Part shown: in pieces, positions 26,718-35,700 of the stretch
Layout of the letters: the number at the start of each line of letters is the position of its first letter
Numbering within the stretch: position 1 is the stretch's first letter
NCBI RefSeq assembly: GCF_009856625.1
Contig: NZ_CP047241.1
Location: 4,340,001 to 4,404,000, forward strand
Reading direction: 5' to 3'
Source: Aquitalea denitrificans
GTDB taxonomy: Bacteria > Pseudomonadota > Gammaproteobacteria > Burkholderiales > Chromobacteriaceae
Length of the DNA: 64,000 nucleotides
The notes under the pieces: generated by a model
Told to the model about the DNA's origin: nothing
What the model saw: the letters and a program-made list of their open reading frames with translations, nothing else
Database searches by the model: none
Made by a program: the position numbers and the translations under genes

Positions 26718-28793
26718 ATGGCAACGGAAAAATGGGGTCATCTGAGTACGCGGATCATCGTGGTGGCAGCCGCTGCCATCGCGGTGGGTTTTGCCGTGAT
26801 GATTGGCTTGATTGCCTGGCAAAGCTATTCGGCGGCAGTGGATGTCGGTTACAGGCTGGCATCGGAACAGGCCAGCAGCTATGCCAAGGATGCGCAAAGC
26901 GATTTTGACAAGGGTTTCACCCTGCCGCATCACCTGGCAGATGCCATTCTCGGTATCAAGCGGGTTGCTGCACCGGATCGCAAGCATGCCGACAATATGA
27001 TCCAGCAACTGCTGGACGCCGCACCGCAATCAGTCGGGCTGTGGATGTTGTGGGAGCCCAATGCCTTTGACGGCAACGACAATGCCTTCCGGATGGACTG
27101 GCCGCGTCACGACCCTACTGGCCGCTACCAGCCTTACATCACCAAGAATGCCCAGGGCAAAGCCCAGATGGATGTGATGATGTCGGCTGACCGGGTGAAG
27201 GAATTCCCCAAGTTCAAGGATCACCCGGAAACCTATCAGCCTGACTACGAAAAAACCGGCTGGGGTGATTTTTACTATGTGCCCAAACAGCGTGGCCGCG
27301 ACACCATTACCGAACCTTATCCCTACGAGGTGCAGGGCAAGATGGTGCTGGAAAGCTCGCTGGCGGTGGTGATGAAGGATGCTGCCGGCAAGATGCTGGG
27401 CGTATCTGCTACCGATGTGGCGCTGGACCAGCTGCAAAAACGCTTTGGGGCCATTCATCTGAACGACACCGGCTATATCCGCATGGTGTCCGAAGGCGGG
27501 CTGTACGTGGTAACGGCCAAGGCCGAGCTCTTGGGTAAGCCGGTACCCAAGGACGATGCCCTGGCATCCCATCTGGAACAAATCAAGAAGGGCGAGTCCT
27601 TTATCTATGAAGACGGCGGCTTCACCCACTTTTTCCATCCGGTGAAGGTGGCTGATACCGGCCAGTTTTGGGCGCTGGGCGTATCCATTCCCACCGCCGC
27701 CATTACGGCAGATGCAAAAAAACAGTGCCTGACCGCCATCCTGATTGGTGCCGTGGCGCTGGTGGTGATCCTGCTGGTACTCACGGCTGTGGTACGGGCG
27801 CTGACCAGGCCGCTCAACCGGCTGGCCGATACCATGGACCAGCTGGCATCTGGACGTGGTGACCTGACCGTACGCATGCAGATTACCAACCGTGACGAAA
27901 TCGGCCGCACCGCCGATGCCTTCAACCGCTTCATCGGCAGCCTGCGCGACATGTTTGTGGACGTGCGCCAGCAGAGCCATGACGTCAGCGTGGCAGCGGC
28001 CAGCCTGGCTGAATCGGCCATCCAGGTGCAACAGGCATCCTCCAGCCAGTCCGATGCCGCCAGCGCCACCGCAGCCGGGGTGGAGCAGGTAACGGTAAGC
28101 GTGCACCACATTGCCGATACCGCTGAAGAAGCCGAACATACTGCACGCGAAACCGGCGAACTCACCGCGCAAAGTGTGGCCACAGTCACGCGCATTACCG
28201 GCGAAATCGAACGCATGACCAGCAGCATGCAGGCACTGGCCGAGCGTATGAACGGGCTGGGCGAGCGCTCGGAGGAAGTCAGCACCATTGTGCGGGTGAT
28301 CAAGGACATTGCCGACCAGACCAATCTCTTGGCGCTCAATGCCGCCATCGAGGCGGCACGTGCCGGTGAAATGGGACGCGGCTTTGCGGTGGTGGCGGAC
28401 GAAGTGCGTAATCTGGCCGGCCGCACGGCTGAAGCCACGGTGCAGATCACCCGCATCGTCAATGCCATCGGCAGTGAAACGCGAGACGCGGTGGACGATG
28501 TGAAAAACAGCCGTGATCAGGTTAATCTGAGCGTGGCCATTGCTGCAGAAGCCAATGAGGCGATGAACACGGTATTGGGCCGCAGCCAGGGACTGGTGGC
28601 CAGCATTGTGGATATTGCCGCCTCTACCCGCGAACAGTCCTCGGCCAGCCAGGAAATCGCACAGAATGTGGAACGCATCAGTGCCATGGCCCAAAGCAAT
28701 AGCGATGTGGTGCAGCAGGTGTCCGATTCGGTGTCCCAGTTACGCGAACTGTCGACCAACCTGGAAAACCTGGTCAGCAACTTCAAGCTGTAG
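26718..28793 (+). CDS. Methyl-accepting chemotaxis protein with dCache sensor domain
   Basis: A chemoreceptor of about 691 residues. One membrane helix (IIVVAAAAIAVGFAVMIGLI) is near the N-terminus. A periplasmic double-Cache domain of roughly 280 residues follows, with WMLWEPNAFDGNDNAF and ITEPYPYEVQGKMVLESSLA, both typical of dCache_1. A second helix (AILIGAVALVVILLVLTAVV), a HAMP domain and a long signalling coiled coil come next. The hairpin tip is IADQTNLLALNAAIEAARAGE...GRGFAVVADEVRNLA. No C-terminal NWETF-like methylesterase tether is present. GGGGA seven bases before the ATG at 26718 decides the start. The ligand is unknown. Confidence 0.93.
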   Translation: MATEKWGHLSTRIIVVAAAAIAVGFAVMIGLIAWQSYSAAVDVGYRLASEQASSYAKDAQSDFDKGFTLPHHLADAILGIKRVAAPDRKHADNMIQQLLDAAPQSVGLWMLWEPNAFDGNDNAFRMDWPRHDPTGRYQPYITKNAQGKAQMDVMMSADRVKEFPKFKDHPETYQPDYEKTGWGDFYYVPKQRGRDTITEPYPYEVQGKMVLESSLAVVMKDAAGKMLGVSATDVALDQLQKRFGAIHLNDTGYIRMVSEGGLYVVTAKAELLGKPVPKDDALASHLEQIKKGESFIYEDGGFTHFFHPVKVADTGQFWALGVSIPTAAITADAKKQCLTAILIGAVALVVILLVLTAVVRALTRPLNRLADTMDQLASGRGDLTVRMQITNRDEIGRTADAFNRFIGSLRDMFVDVRQQSHDVSVAAASLAESAIQVQQASSSQSDAASATAAGVEQVTVSVHHIADTAEEAEHTARETGELTAQSVATVTRITGEIERMTSSMQALAERMNGLGERSEEVSTIVRVIKDIADQTNLLALNAAIEAARAGEMGRGFAVVADEVRNLAGRTAEATVQITRIVNAIGSETRDAVDDVKNSRDQVNLSVAIAAEANEAMNTVLGRSQGLVASIVDIAASTREQSSASQEIAQNVERISAMAQSNSDVVQQVSDSVSQLRELSTNLENLVSNFKL

Positions 28794-28814
28794 GCCATCC
28801 CCGGCAGCACAAGC

Positions 28815-28842
28815 CAACGCCACCCTGCGGGGTGGCGTTTTG
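28815..28842 (+). terminator. Terminator of the chemoreceptor gene
   Basis: AACGCCACC and GGTGGCGTTTT pair around CTGCGG, followed by a short T run. Confidence 0.8.
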
Positions 28843-28964
28843 CTGCTTGGTACCTTGAGTTGGCACGTATGATTGGGGTCATAAAATTGGCAAAATGCGA
28901 CACTGCTCTTATCAAGCCGGGTGGTTTGGGATTAGAATCTCGGGGTTTGTTCGGAGGAGCCGTC

Positions 28965-29084
28965 TTGTCGCCATTTGCAGTTGTTGTCACCCGCCTCACC
29001 ACCACCCGCGACGGTGGCGCAAAAGCGTTGCTGCAAGGCCTGACTGTTCCCGAACCCCGGCTATTCCAGAAAAAAAGCTCCTGA
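28965..29084 (+). CDS. Candidate pyrL-like leader peptide of pyrBI
   Basis: A 39-codon reading frame starts at TTG 28965, seven bases after a perfect GGAGGAG. It reads SPFAVVVTRLTTTRDGG and ends at TGA 29082-29084, inside the left arm of the attenuator hairpin that follows. A promoter-like TTAGAAT lies at 28932-28938. In the enterobacterial pyrBI system a ribosome closely following RNA polymerase on such a leader prevents termination when UTP is low. The position of this stop codon suits the same mechanism. The TTG start and the lack of similarity to E. coli pyrL make this a proposal. Confidence 0.45.
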   Translation: MSPFAVVVTRLTTTRDGGAKALLQGLTVPEPRLFQKKSS

Positions 29085-29105
29085 TTGCTCAGGGGCTTTT
29101 TTTTT
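29070..29105 (+). terminator. pyrBI attenuator (intrinsic terminator in the leader)
   Basis: AAAAGCTCCTGA-TTGC-TCAGGGGCTTTT forms a 12-bp stem (one T-G pair) followed by a run of nine T in all. It lies about 50 bp before the pyrB start codon. This is where a UTP-sensitive attenuator of an ATCase operon would be. Confidence 0.85.
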
Positions 29106-29153
29106 ATGGGCAAAACAACATTCGCAGAATTCGCAGAACCAAGGACCCCTATC

Positions 29154-30074
29154 ATGGCAAACCCGCTCTATCGGAAACATATCATTTCCATCCCGGATTT
29201 CTCACGCGAGGAGCTTGAACTCGTGGTTGAAACGGCGGGCAAGCTCAAACGCAATCCGCGTCACGACCTGTTGCAAGGCAAGCTGGTGGGCAGCTGTTTC
29301 TTTGAGCCGTCCACCCGTACCCGCCTGTCGTTCGAAACTGCGGTACAGCGCCTGGGTGGCGACATCATCGGCTTTGCCGACGGTGGCAATACCAGTGCCA
29401 AGAAGGGTGAAACCCTGGCCGACTCCATCAAGATCATCAGCTCCTATGCCGATGCGGTGGTGATGCGCCACCCCAAGGAAGGTGCGGCGCGACTGGCCAG
29501 CGAGTTCTCCAGCGTACCGGTGATCAACGGTGGCGACGGCTCCAACCAGCACCCCACGCAAACCCTGCTCGACCTGTTCACCATCCGTGAAACCCAGGGC
29601 ACGCTGGAAAACCTCACCATTGCCTTTGTCGGCGACCTCAAGTACGGCCGCACCGTGCATTCGCTGACCCAGGCACTGTCGCTGTTTGGCGCGCGTTTCT
29701 ACTTTGTTGCGCCGGAACAGCTGGCCATGCCGGACTACATTTGCGAAGAGCTGGACGAAAAGGGTATTGAATACACCCTGGTGGACAGCCTGGACGATGT
29801 GATTCCGCTGGTGGACATCATGTACATGACCCGCGTGCAGCGCGAGCGCTTTGATGAAGCCGAGTTCAAGAAAATCCAGGGCCAGTTCGTGCTGCGTGCC
29901 GACATGCTCAAGAGCGCGCGTACCAATATGAAGGTGATGCACCCGCTGCCGCGCGTGGATGAAATCACCGTGGATGTGGATGCCACCCCGCATGCCTATT
30001 ACTTCGAGCAGGCCAAGAATGGTGTGTATGCCCGTCAGGCGCTGCTGTCGCTGGTACTGAACGAAACCGTCTAA
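29154..30074 (+). CDS. pyrB: Aspartate carbamoyltransferase, catalytic chain
   Basis: A 306-residue catalytic subunit that condenses carbamoyl phosphate with aspartate in pyrimidine synthesis. The sequence begins MANPLYRKHIISIPDFS, almost that of E. coli PyrB. It has the carbamoyl-phosphate motif FFEPSTRTRLSFE, the KKGETLADSI loop, DGSNQHPTQTLLDL and HPLPRVDEI. AAGGACC precedes the ATG at 29154; upstream in-frame ATG/TTG codons lie within the terminator and would add non-homologous residues. It is followed after 18 bp by pyrI, so the enzyme should be the allosteric c6r6 class B form. Confidence 0.97.
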   Translation: MANPLYRKHIISIPDFSREELELVVETAGKLKRNPRHDLLQGKLVGSCFFEPSTRTRLSFETAVQRLGGDIIGFADGGNTSAKKGETLADSIKIISSYADAVVMRHPKEGAARLASEFSSVPVINGGDGSNQHPTQTLLDLFTIRETQGTLENLTIAFVGDLKYGRTVHSLTQALSLFGARFYFVAPEQLAMPDYICEELDEKGIEYTLVDSLDDVIPLVDIMYMTRVQRERFDEAEFKKIQGQFVLRADMLKSARTNMKVMHPLPRVDEITVDVDATPHAYYFEQAKNGVYARQALLSLVLNETV

Positions 30075-30092
30075 ATCAGGGAAGGAAACATC

Positions 30093-30551
30093 ATGCAATA
30101 CACCCGTACCGTAGAAGCCCTGAAACAAGGCACCGTTATCGATCACATCCCGGCCGGGCAGGGCGTCAACATCCTGCGCCTGTTCAAGCTGGCCGAAACC
30201 GGCGAACGCATCACCGTGGGCCTGAACCTGTCCTCGCGCCATATGGGGGCCAAGGACATCATCAAGGTGGAAAACGTGGCGCTGACCGAAGAGCAGGCCA
30301 ACGAGCTGGCCCTGTTTGCGCCCAAGGCCACGGTGAATGTGATCGACAACTTCGAAGTGGTGAAGAAGCACAAGCTGGAATTGCCGGAAAGCATTGAAGG
30401 CATTTTTGCCTGCCCCAACTCCAACTGCATTTCCCATGCCGAACCGGTGAAGAGCTTTTTCTCCGTGCGTGCGCACGCCAAGGACATCAAAATGAAATGC
30501 AAGTATTGCGAAAAGGTGTTCAGTAAGGATATTGTTGCAGTCGTGCGCTAA
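30093..30551 (+). CDS. pyrI: Aspartate carbamoyltransferase, regulatory chain
   Basis: A 152-residue regulatory subunit. The N-terminal allosteric domain includes GTVIDHIPAGQGVNILRLF and VNVIDNFEVVKKH. The C-terminal zinc domain has CPNSNC (C107, C112) and CKYC (C136, C139), matching the four zinc ligands in the E. coli chain. It binds CTP/UTP/ATP and assembles with PyrB. AGGGAAGGAAAC precedes the ATG. Confidence 0.97.
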   Translation: MQYTRTVEALKQGTVIDHIPAGQGVNILRLFKLAETGERITVGLNLSSRHMGAKDIIKVENVALTEEQANELALFAPKATVNVIDNFEVVKKHKLELPESIEGIFACPNSNCISHAEPVKSFFSVRAHAKDIKMKCKYCEKVFSKDIVAVVR

Positions 30552-30621
30552 GTCGTGCAGAGGAAGAGAATAGAGAACTTCAAGAACGGACGCTGTTTCA
30601 ACAGCGCAGTAGCAGAACAGA

Positions 30622-30648
30622 AAACGCCGCAGGAAACTGCGGCGTTTT
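30622..30648 (+). terminator. Terminator of pyrBI
   Basis: AACGCCGCAG-GAAA-CTGCGGCGTTTTT, a ten-bp stem with GAAA tetraloop and T run. It sits between convergent pyrI and the GNAT gene. Confidence 0.9.
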
Positions 30649-30674
30649 TCTTTTTCATCAATATCTTGTGTGCT

Positions 30675-31187
30675 TTACATCGGGCCGTCGCTCTGGCCGG
30701 CTATGAATTTCTGCATGTAGACCAGGTCCAGCCAGCGGCCAAACTTGAAGCCTACCTGTGGCAGCACTCCCACCTGGATGAAACCCAGCTTTTGGTGAAA
30801 GCGGATCGAGGCCTCATTGGCAGCATCAACGGCGCCCAGCATGGTGTGTTTGCCCAGCGCCTGCGCCCGCGGAAACAGGGCGCTGACCAGCGCGCTGCCT
30901 ATGCCCTTGCCGCGCGCTGCCGGTGTCAGATGTACGCTGTGTTCCACGGTAAAGCGAAAACCGGGACGTGGGCGGAAATCACCAAAGCTGGAAAAGCCCA
31001 GAATTTCGCCGTTTTCTTCGGCCACCAGCACCGGGTAGCCGGCAGCCAGCCGGTCCTGGAACCAGACGGCAAACTCGCCCGGGTTAAGCGGGTCGTCATT
31101 GTAGATGGCGGTGGAGGTGGCGATCACCTCGTTGTAGATATCCAGAATGACAGCCAGGTCTTCCAGCTTGGCATCACGTATCGGCAT
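30675..31187 (-). CDS. GNAT N-acetyltransferase, phosphinothricin-acetyltransferase-like
   Basis: A 170-residue enzyme of the Pat/YncA group: an IRDAKLEDLAVILDIYNEVIATSTA N-terminus, the VEHSVHLTPAARGKGIGSALVSALF acetyl-CoA loop (RGKGIG), and GAVDAANEASIRFHQKLGFIQVG. Relatives acetylate L-amino acids such as methionine sulfone or phosphinothricin. The actual substrate is not known. The start at 31187 has GGAGACAAC upstream on its strand. It is separated from the NYN-LOTUS gene by 60 bp on the same strand and may be cotranscribed. Confidence 0.88.
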   Translation of the reverse strand: MPIRDAKLEDLAVILDIYNEVIATSTAIYNDDPLNPGEFAVWFQDRLAAGYPVLVAEENGEILGFSSFGDFRPRPGFRFTVEHSVHLTPAARGKGIGSALVSALFPRAQALGKHTMLGAVDAANEASIRFHQKLGFIQVGVLPQVGFKFGRWLDLVYMQKFIAGQSDGPM

Positions 31188-31247
31188 GTTGTCTCCTGTT
31201 GCAATCGGGTCTTCGCTGCGTCTTGGCGCGCCGGATGCTGTTATGGT

Positions 31248-32156
31248 TCAGCCCTTGGCTGCCGGGATGTCGGCCTTTTTACGCGGAGTGCGTTTCTTGC
31301 GCGGTGCGGTAGCGGCTGGCGCTACGGGCGCTTCTGCAACGGGAGCGGAAACCGGCTTGCTGGTGGCCACCGGCACCGGCAGGGCATCGATGCTGTCTGC
31401 TTCTTTCAGGCGGATTTCACTGTGCAGCTTGGAGCCGTTGCGCTGCTCTTGCACGCTGAGAAAATCCAGCTTTTTCACCATCTGGGACAGGCGCGAATGG
31501 CCGTAATTACGCGGGTCGAAGGAGGGGTCGTTCTTGGCAATATAGGAGCCAACGGCCGACAGCTCGGCCCAGCCGCTTTCGCGTGCCACCGCATCGATGG
31601 CCGAGGTGAACATGGCCTGCAGCGGGTGAATTTCCTTTTGTACTGCCGGTTTGCTCTTGTTCTGGCGGCTGCTGCGCGTCTTGGGTTTTTCGCTGGTGAC
31701 AGCCGCTTCCGGCGCTTTTTCTGGGCGCAGGATTTCGGTGAACACAAACTTGTCGCAGGCGGCAATGAAGGGACGCGGGGTCTTGGATTTTTCCCCGATG
31801 CCGATGACGGTCAGTCCGCCTTCGCGCAAGCGGGTGGCCAGCCGGGTGAAGTCGCTGTCGGAAGACACCAGGCAGAAGCCATCGAAATTGCCGGTGTACA
31901 ACAGGTCCATGGCATCGATGATGAGGGCCGAGTCAGTGGAATTTTTGCCACTGGTGTAGGCAAACTGCTGGATGGGGTGGATGGCATGTTTGTGCAGCAC
32001 CTCTTTCCAGCTCTTGAGCTGGGTGGTGGTCCAGTCGCCATAGGCGCGCTTGACGATGGCCGTACCGTACTTGGCCACTTCGGCCAGTAACTCGGCGGTA
32101 AGGCTGGCCTGGGCGTTGTCGGCATCAATCAGAACAGCGAGTTTGCGGTTTTCCAT
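31248..32156 (-). CDS. NYN-domain (PIN-like) RNase with OST-HTH/LOTUS domain
   Basis: A 302-residue protein. The N-terminal NYN/LabA-like domain has KLAVLIDADNAQ, KNSTDSALIIDAMDLLY and CLVSSDSDFTRLATRLRE, with the acidic residues of the PIN-like active site all present. A basic linker comes next. Residues from about 175 to 250 form an OST-HTH (LOTUS) RNA-binding module (AIDAVARESGWAELSAVGSYI...YGHSRLSQMVKKLDF). The C-terminal tail is Ala/Pro-rich and then Lys/Arg-rich (PRKKRTPRKKAD). The architecture implies an RNA-targeting nuclease; bacterial members are mostly uncharacterised. Confidence 0.85.
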   Translation of the reverse strand: MENRKLAVLIDADNAQASLTAELLAEVAKYGTAIVKRAYGDWTTTQLKSWKEVLHKHAIHPIQQFAYTSGKNSTDSALIIDAMDLLYTGNFDGFCLVSSDSDFTRLATRLREGGLTVIGIGEKSKTPRPFIAACDKFVFTEILRPEKAPEAAVTSEKPKTRSSRQNKSKPAVQKEIHPLQAMFTSAIDAVARESGWAELSAVGSYIAKNDPSFDPRNYGHSRLSQMVKKLDFLSVQEQRNGSKLHSEIRLKEADSIDALPVPVATSKPVSAPVAEAPVAPAATAPRKKRTPRKKADIPAAKG

Positions 32157-32329
32157 GCAGGCGCTTCCAGTGGAGGGATGCGGCCATGCTAAGCCGCGCG
32201 CCAGCTGGCGTCAAAATCTGTGCAGCTTGTGATCAGACGGCTGCCACGGCTTTTCATGTTGCCTTGCACAAAGCTGGCATGGCATTTGCTGTATCAACAG
32301 TGGCATATCGCCCAACAGGAGGTTTCGCC

Positions 32330-32569
32330 ATGCCTTTCTTTTCGAGCCCGCGCAAGCATACCCCGGCTGTGCAAAAAACCAGTGATATCGTGATGTTCAA
32401 CTACCGCCGTCCGGTACGTGCCCGCCAGGTGGCATTGGGCAGCAATGGCCGGCTGTGGCTGGTGGAGGCGCTGGATGCGGTACACGGCATCTGGGTATGG
32501 CAGGATGAATACAATGGTGTGGACCAGGCGCTGGATGAAGCGCGCCGCCTGAGCCTGATGCTGTCCTGA
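32330..32569 (+). CDS. Conserved-looking 79-residue protein, unknown function
   Basis: An ATG at 32330 preceded by AGGAGGTTTCGCC, an excellent ribosome binding site, opens a frame of 79 residues. It contains RPVRARQVALGSNGRLWLVEALDAVHG and a DEARRLSLML C-terminus. There is no signal peptide, membrane segment or recognisable motif. The ribosome binding site and codon use argue that it is real. I cannot assign a function. Confidence 0.6.
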   Translation: MPFFSSPRKHTPAVQKTSDIVMFNYRRPVRARQVALGSNGRLWLVEALDAVHGIWVWQDEYNGVDQALDEARRLSLMLS

Positions 32570-32647
32570 TGGCGCAACGCGTTTCTCGCCCTCAGCAGGC
32601 TGCCTTGAAACAGTGCAGCATTTCACCAGAACCGGGATTTTATGATC

Positions 32648-32679
32648 AAAAAAAGGGCGCGGATGTTGTCATCCGCGCC
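32648..32679 (-). terminator. Terminator of the indolepyruvate oxidoreductase gene
   Basis: GGCGCGGATG-TTGT-CATCCGCGCC, a ten-bp stem. On the minus strand it is followed by CTTTTTTT. It lies 41 bp beyond the stop codon. Confidence 0.88.
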
Positions 32680-32719
32680 TGAACCACCCTCTCTTTACTG
32701 CTACAACACTCACAAACCC

Positions 32720-35700
32720 TTAAGCCACCTTGCGCTTGCCCGCCTGCTGGCGAAACTGTTCCAGCAAGGTTTTCTGTTTGTCACCGGCCTGGCGGTATGC
32801 CGCATCCTTGATGTAGCCAAAGCCGCGAATCCCCTCATAAATCTTTACCAGCTCGCTGGCCGTGGCCAGGTTGTCCAGGCTCAGCCCACCCAGCAGCGTG
32901 GTCACTAGTTGCTCGAACTCACCAATCAGCCGGCGTTCCAGTTTGCGGTCGGCCTGCCAGCCAAAGGGGTCGAGCGCAGTGCCGCGCAGGAAGCGCATTT
33001 TGGCCAGCAACTGCATGCCCTTGAACAGCCAGGGGCCGAAAGCGATTTTCTTGGCCGCACCACCGGTTACCCAGCTGGCACCGATATGGAAGCGCAAGTG
33101 GTAATCACCCTCGAACTGGCTTGAGAGCTCGCGCAGGAAGTCGCCGTCGGTATACAGGCGGGCCACTTCGTACTCGTCCTTGTAGGCCAGCACGTGGAAG
33201 TAGGCGCGTGCCACCGCCAGTGCCAACGCCGTGCTGGCCGGGTTGATGGCCTGCTCGGCAGCCTGTACCTTACCCACCAGCGCTTTGTAACGCTCGGCCA
33301 GTGCCTGGTTCTGGTAGTTCAGCAGTTCCTTGGCGCGGTGATGCAGCACGCCGTCCAGCGTTTCACGTGGAACAAACTGCACCACCGAAGACGGGCTGGT
33401 CAGTGCCTCCACCCGGCCCGGGTCATGGGCGGCGTGGCGGCCCCAGACAAAAGCCTGCTGGTTGAATTTCACTGCGGCACCGTTCAGGCGGATGGCCTCC
33501 ATCAGCGCTTCTTCGCTGACTGGCACCAAACCCTTCTGCCAGGCATAACCCAGCATGAACATATTGCTGGCAATGGCATCGCCCATCAGCGCGGTGGCCA
33601 GGCGGGTGGCATTGACTTCCCAGAAGCGGCCGGCACCCACCGATTCGATCACCGCATCTTTCATGGCACGGCTGGGGAAGCGTACGTCCGGGTTCTTCAG
33701 GAAGGCGCTGGTAGGGGATTCGTAACTGTTGACGATGGCGTGGCTGAAGCCTTCGCGCATTTTGGCCAGCGCTTCTTCCGCGGCGGTGACCACCAGGTCG
33801 CAGCCCAGCACCAGGTTGGCATCGCCGGCGGCAATGCGCACCGCGTGCAGTTGCTGCTGGCTGTTGGCAATGCGCACGTGCGACCACACCGAGCCGCCTT
33901 TTTGCGCCAGGCCGGCCATGTCCAGCACGGTGACGCCCTTGTTGTCCAGATAGGCGGCCATGCCCAGTACCTGGCCGATGGTGACCACACCGGTACCACC
34001 CACACCGGTAATCATGATGCTGAACGGGTCGTGCAGGGCCGGAATCTGCGGCGCGGGCAGGGCGGGCATGGATTCCAGCGTGGCGCTGGCACTGCTCTGT
34101 TTTTTCAGCGTGCCGCCTTCCACGGTGACAAAGCTGGGGCAGAATCCTTCCACACAGGAGTAGTCCTTGTTGCAGCTGGACTGGTCGATCTTGCGTTTGC
34201 GCCCCAGCGGCGTTTCCACCGGCAGCACCGACAGGCAGCCGGATTTCTTGCTGCAGTCGCCACAGCCTTCGCATACTTTTTCGTTGATGAAGGCGCGCTT
34301 GGCCGGGTCCGGGTAGTCACCGCGTTTGCGGCGGCGGCGCTTTTCTGCGGCACAGGTCTGGTCGTGGATCAGCACGGTGGTGCCTTCGGTTTCACGCAGT
34401 TCTTTTTGCAGACGGTCCAGTTCGCGGCGGTGGAACACATCCACGCCCGGTGCCAGTCCCTGCATGCCCTGATACTTGTCCGGCTCATCGCTGGTGATCA
34501 CGATGCGTTGCACGCCTTCGGCTGCCAGCTGGCGGGTAATCATCGGCACGTCCAGATAGCCGTCCACGTGCTGGCCGCCGGTCATGGCCACCGCGTCGTT
34601 GTACAGCAGCTTGTAGGTGATGTTGACCTTGGCCGCCACGGCGGCGCGGATGGCCAGCAAGCCGGAGTGGAAGTAAGTGCCATCGCCCAGATTGGTGAAA
34701 ATGTGCTTGGTGTTGGTGAACGGTGCCTGACCTACCCAGGTGATGCCCTCGCCACCCATTTGGGTGAAGGTTTTGGTGCTGTCGCCTTCAATCCAGTGCG
34801 CCATGTAGTGACAGCCGATGCCGGCCACGGCGCGGCTGCCTTCCGGCACGCGGGTGCTGGTGTTGTGCGGACAGCCGGAGCAGTAATGCGGCACGCGGGC
34901 AATGGATTCGCGCGGTTTCACCAGCTGGGCTTCTTTTTCGTCGTAGAACTTCAGCCGGTCGTGAATCACCGGGCTGTCGAAGATCAGCGCCAGACGGCTG
35001 GCAATAGCGCGGGCAATCATGGCCGGAGTCAGCTCGCCGGCAGCCGGTAGCAGCCAGTCGCCATGCGGCAATGCCCATTCGCCCTTTTCGGCAAACTTGC
35101 CCACCACGCGCGGGCGCACGTCGTCACGCCAGTTGTATAGCTGTTCCTTGAGCTGGTATTCGATGATCTGGCGTTTTTCTTCCACCACCAGGATTTCATC
35201 CAGCCCTTCGGCAAAGTGGCGCACGCCTTCCGGTTCCAGCGGCCACACCATGCCCACCTTGAAGATGCGCAGGCCGATGTCGGCGGCAAGGCTTTCGTCG
35301 ATGCCCAGGTCGTCCAGTGCCTGCATCACGTCCAGATAGCTCTTGCCACAGGTAATGATGCCCAGCCGTGGTTTGGGCGAATCCAGCGTGATGTGATTGA
35401 GCTTGTTGGCACGGGCATAGGCCAGCGCGGCGTACAGGCGGTGGTGCAGCACGCGTTTTTCCTGCACCAGCGGCGGGTCTGGCCAGCGGATGGACAGGCC
35501 GCCTTCCGGAATGGGGAAGTCCTGCGGAATGACAAAGTTGAAGCGTTCGGGGGAGATGTCCACCACCGCCGAGCTTTCGATGGTATCGGAAATGGCCTTG
35601 ATCGATACCCAGCAGCCGGAATAGCGGCTCATCGCCCAGCCGTGCAGGCCGAAGTCGATCACCTCCTGCACGCCGGAGGGCGACAGCACCGGAATCATGC

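Noticed and set aside
30555..32090. 511-codon plus-strand frame opposite the GNAT and NYN genes
   Set aside because: Both minus-strand genes have clear domains; this frame crosses the intergenic gap without ribosome binding site or motif.
33194..35050. 618-codon plus-strand frame inside the indolepyruvate oxidoreductase
   Set aside because: Shadow of the minus-strand gene, with the repetitive Gly/Ala/His/Gln composition typical of such shadows.
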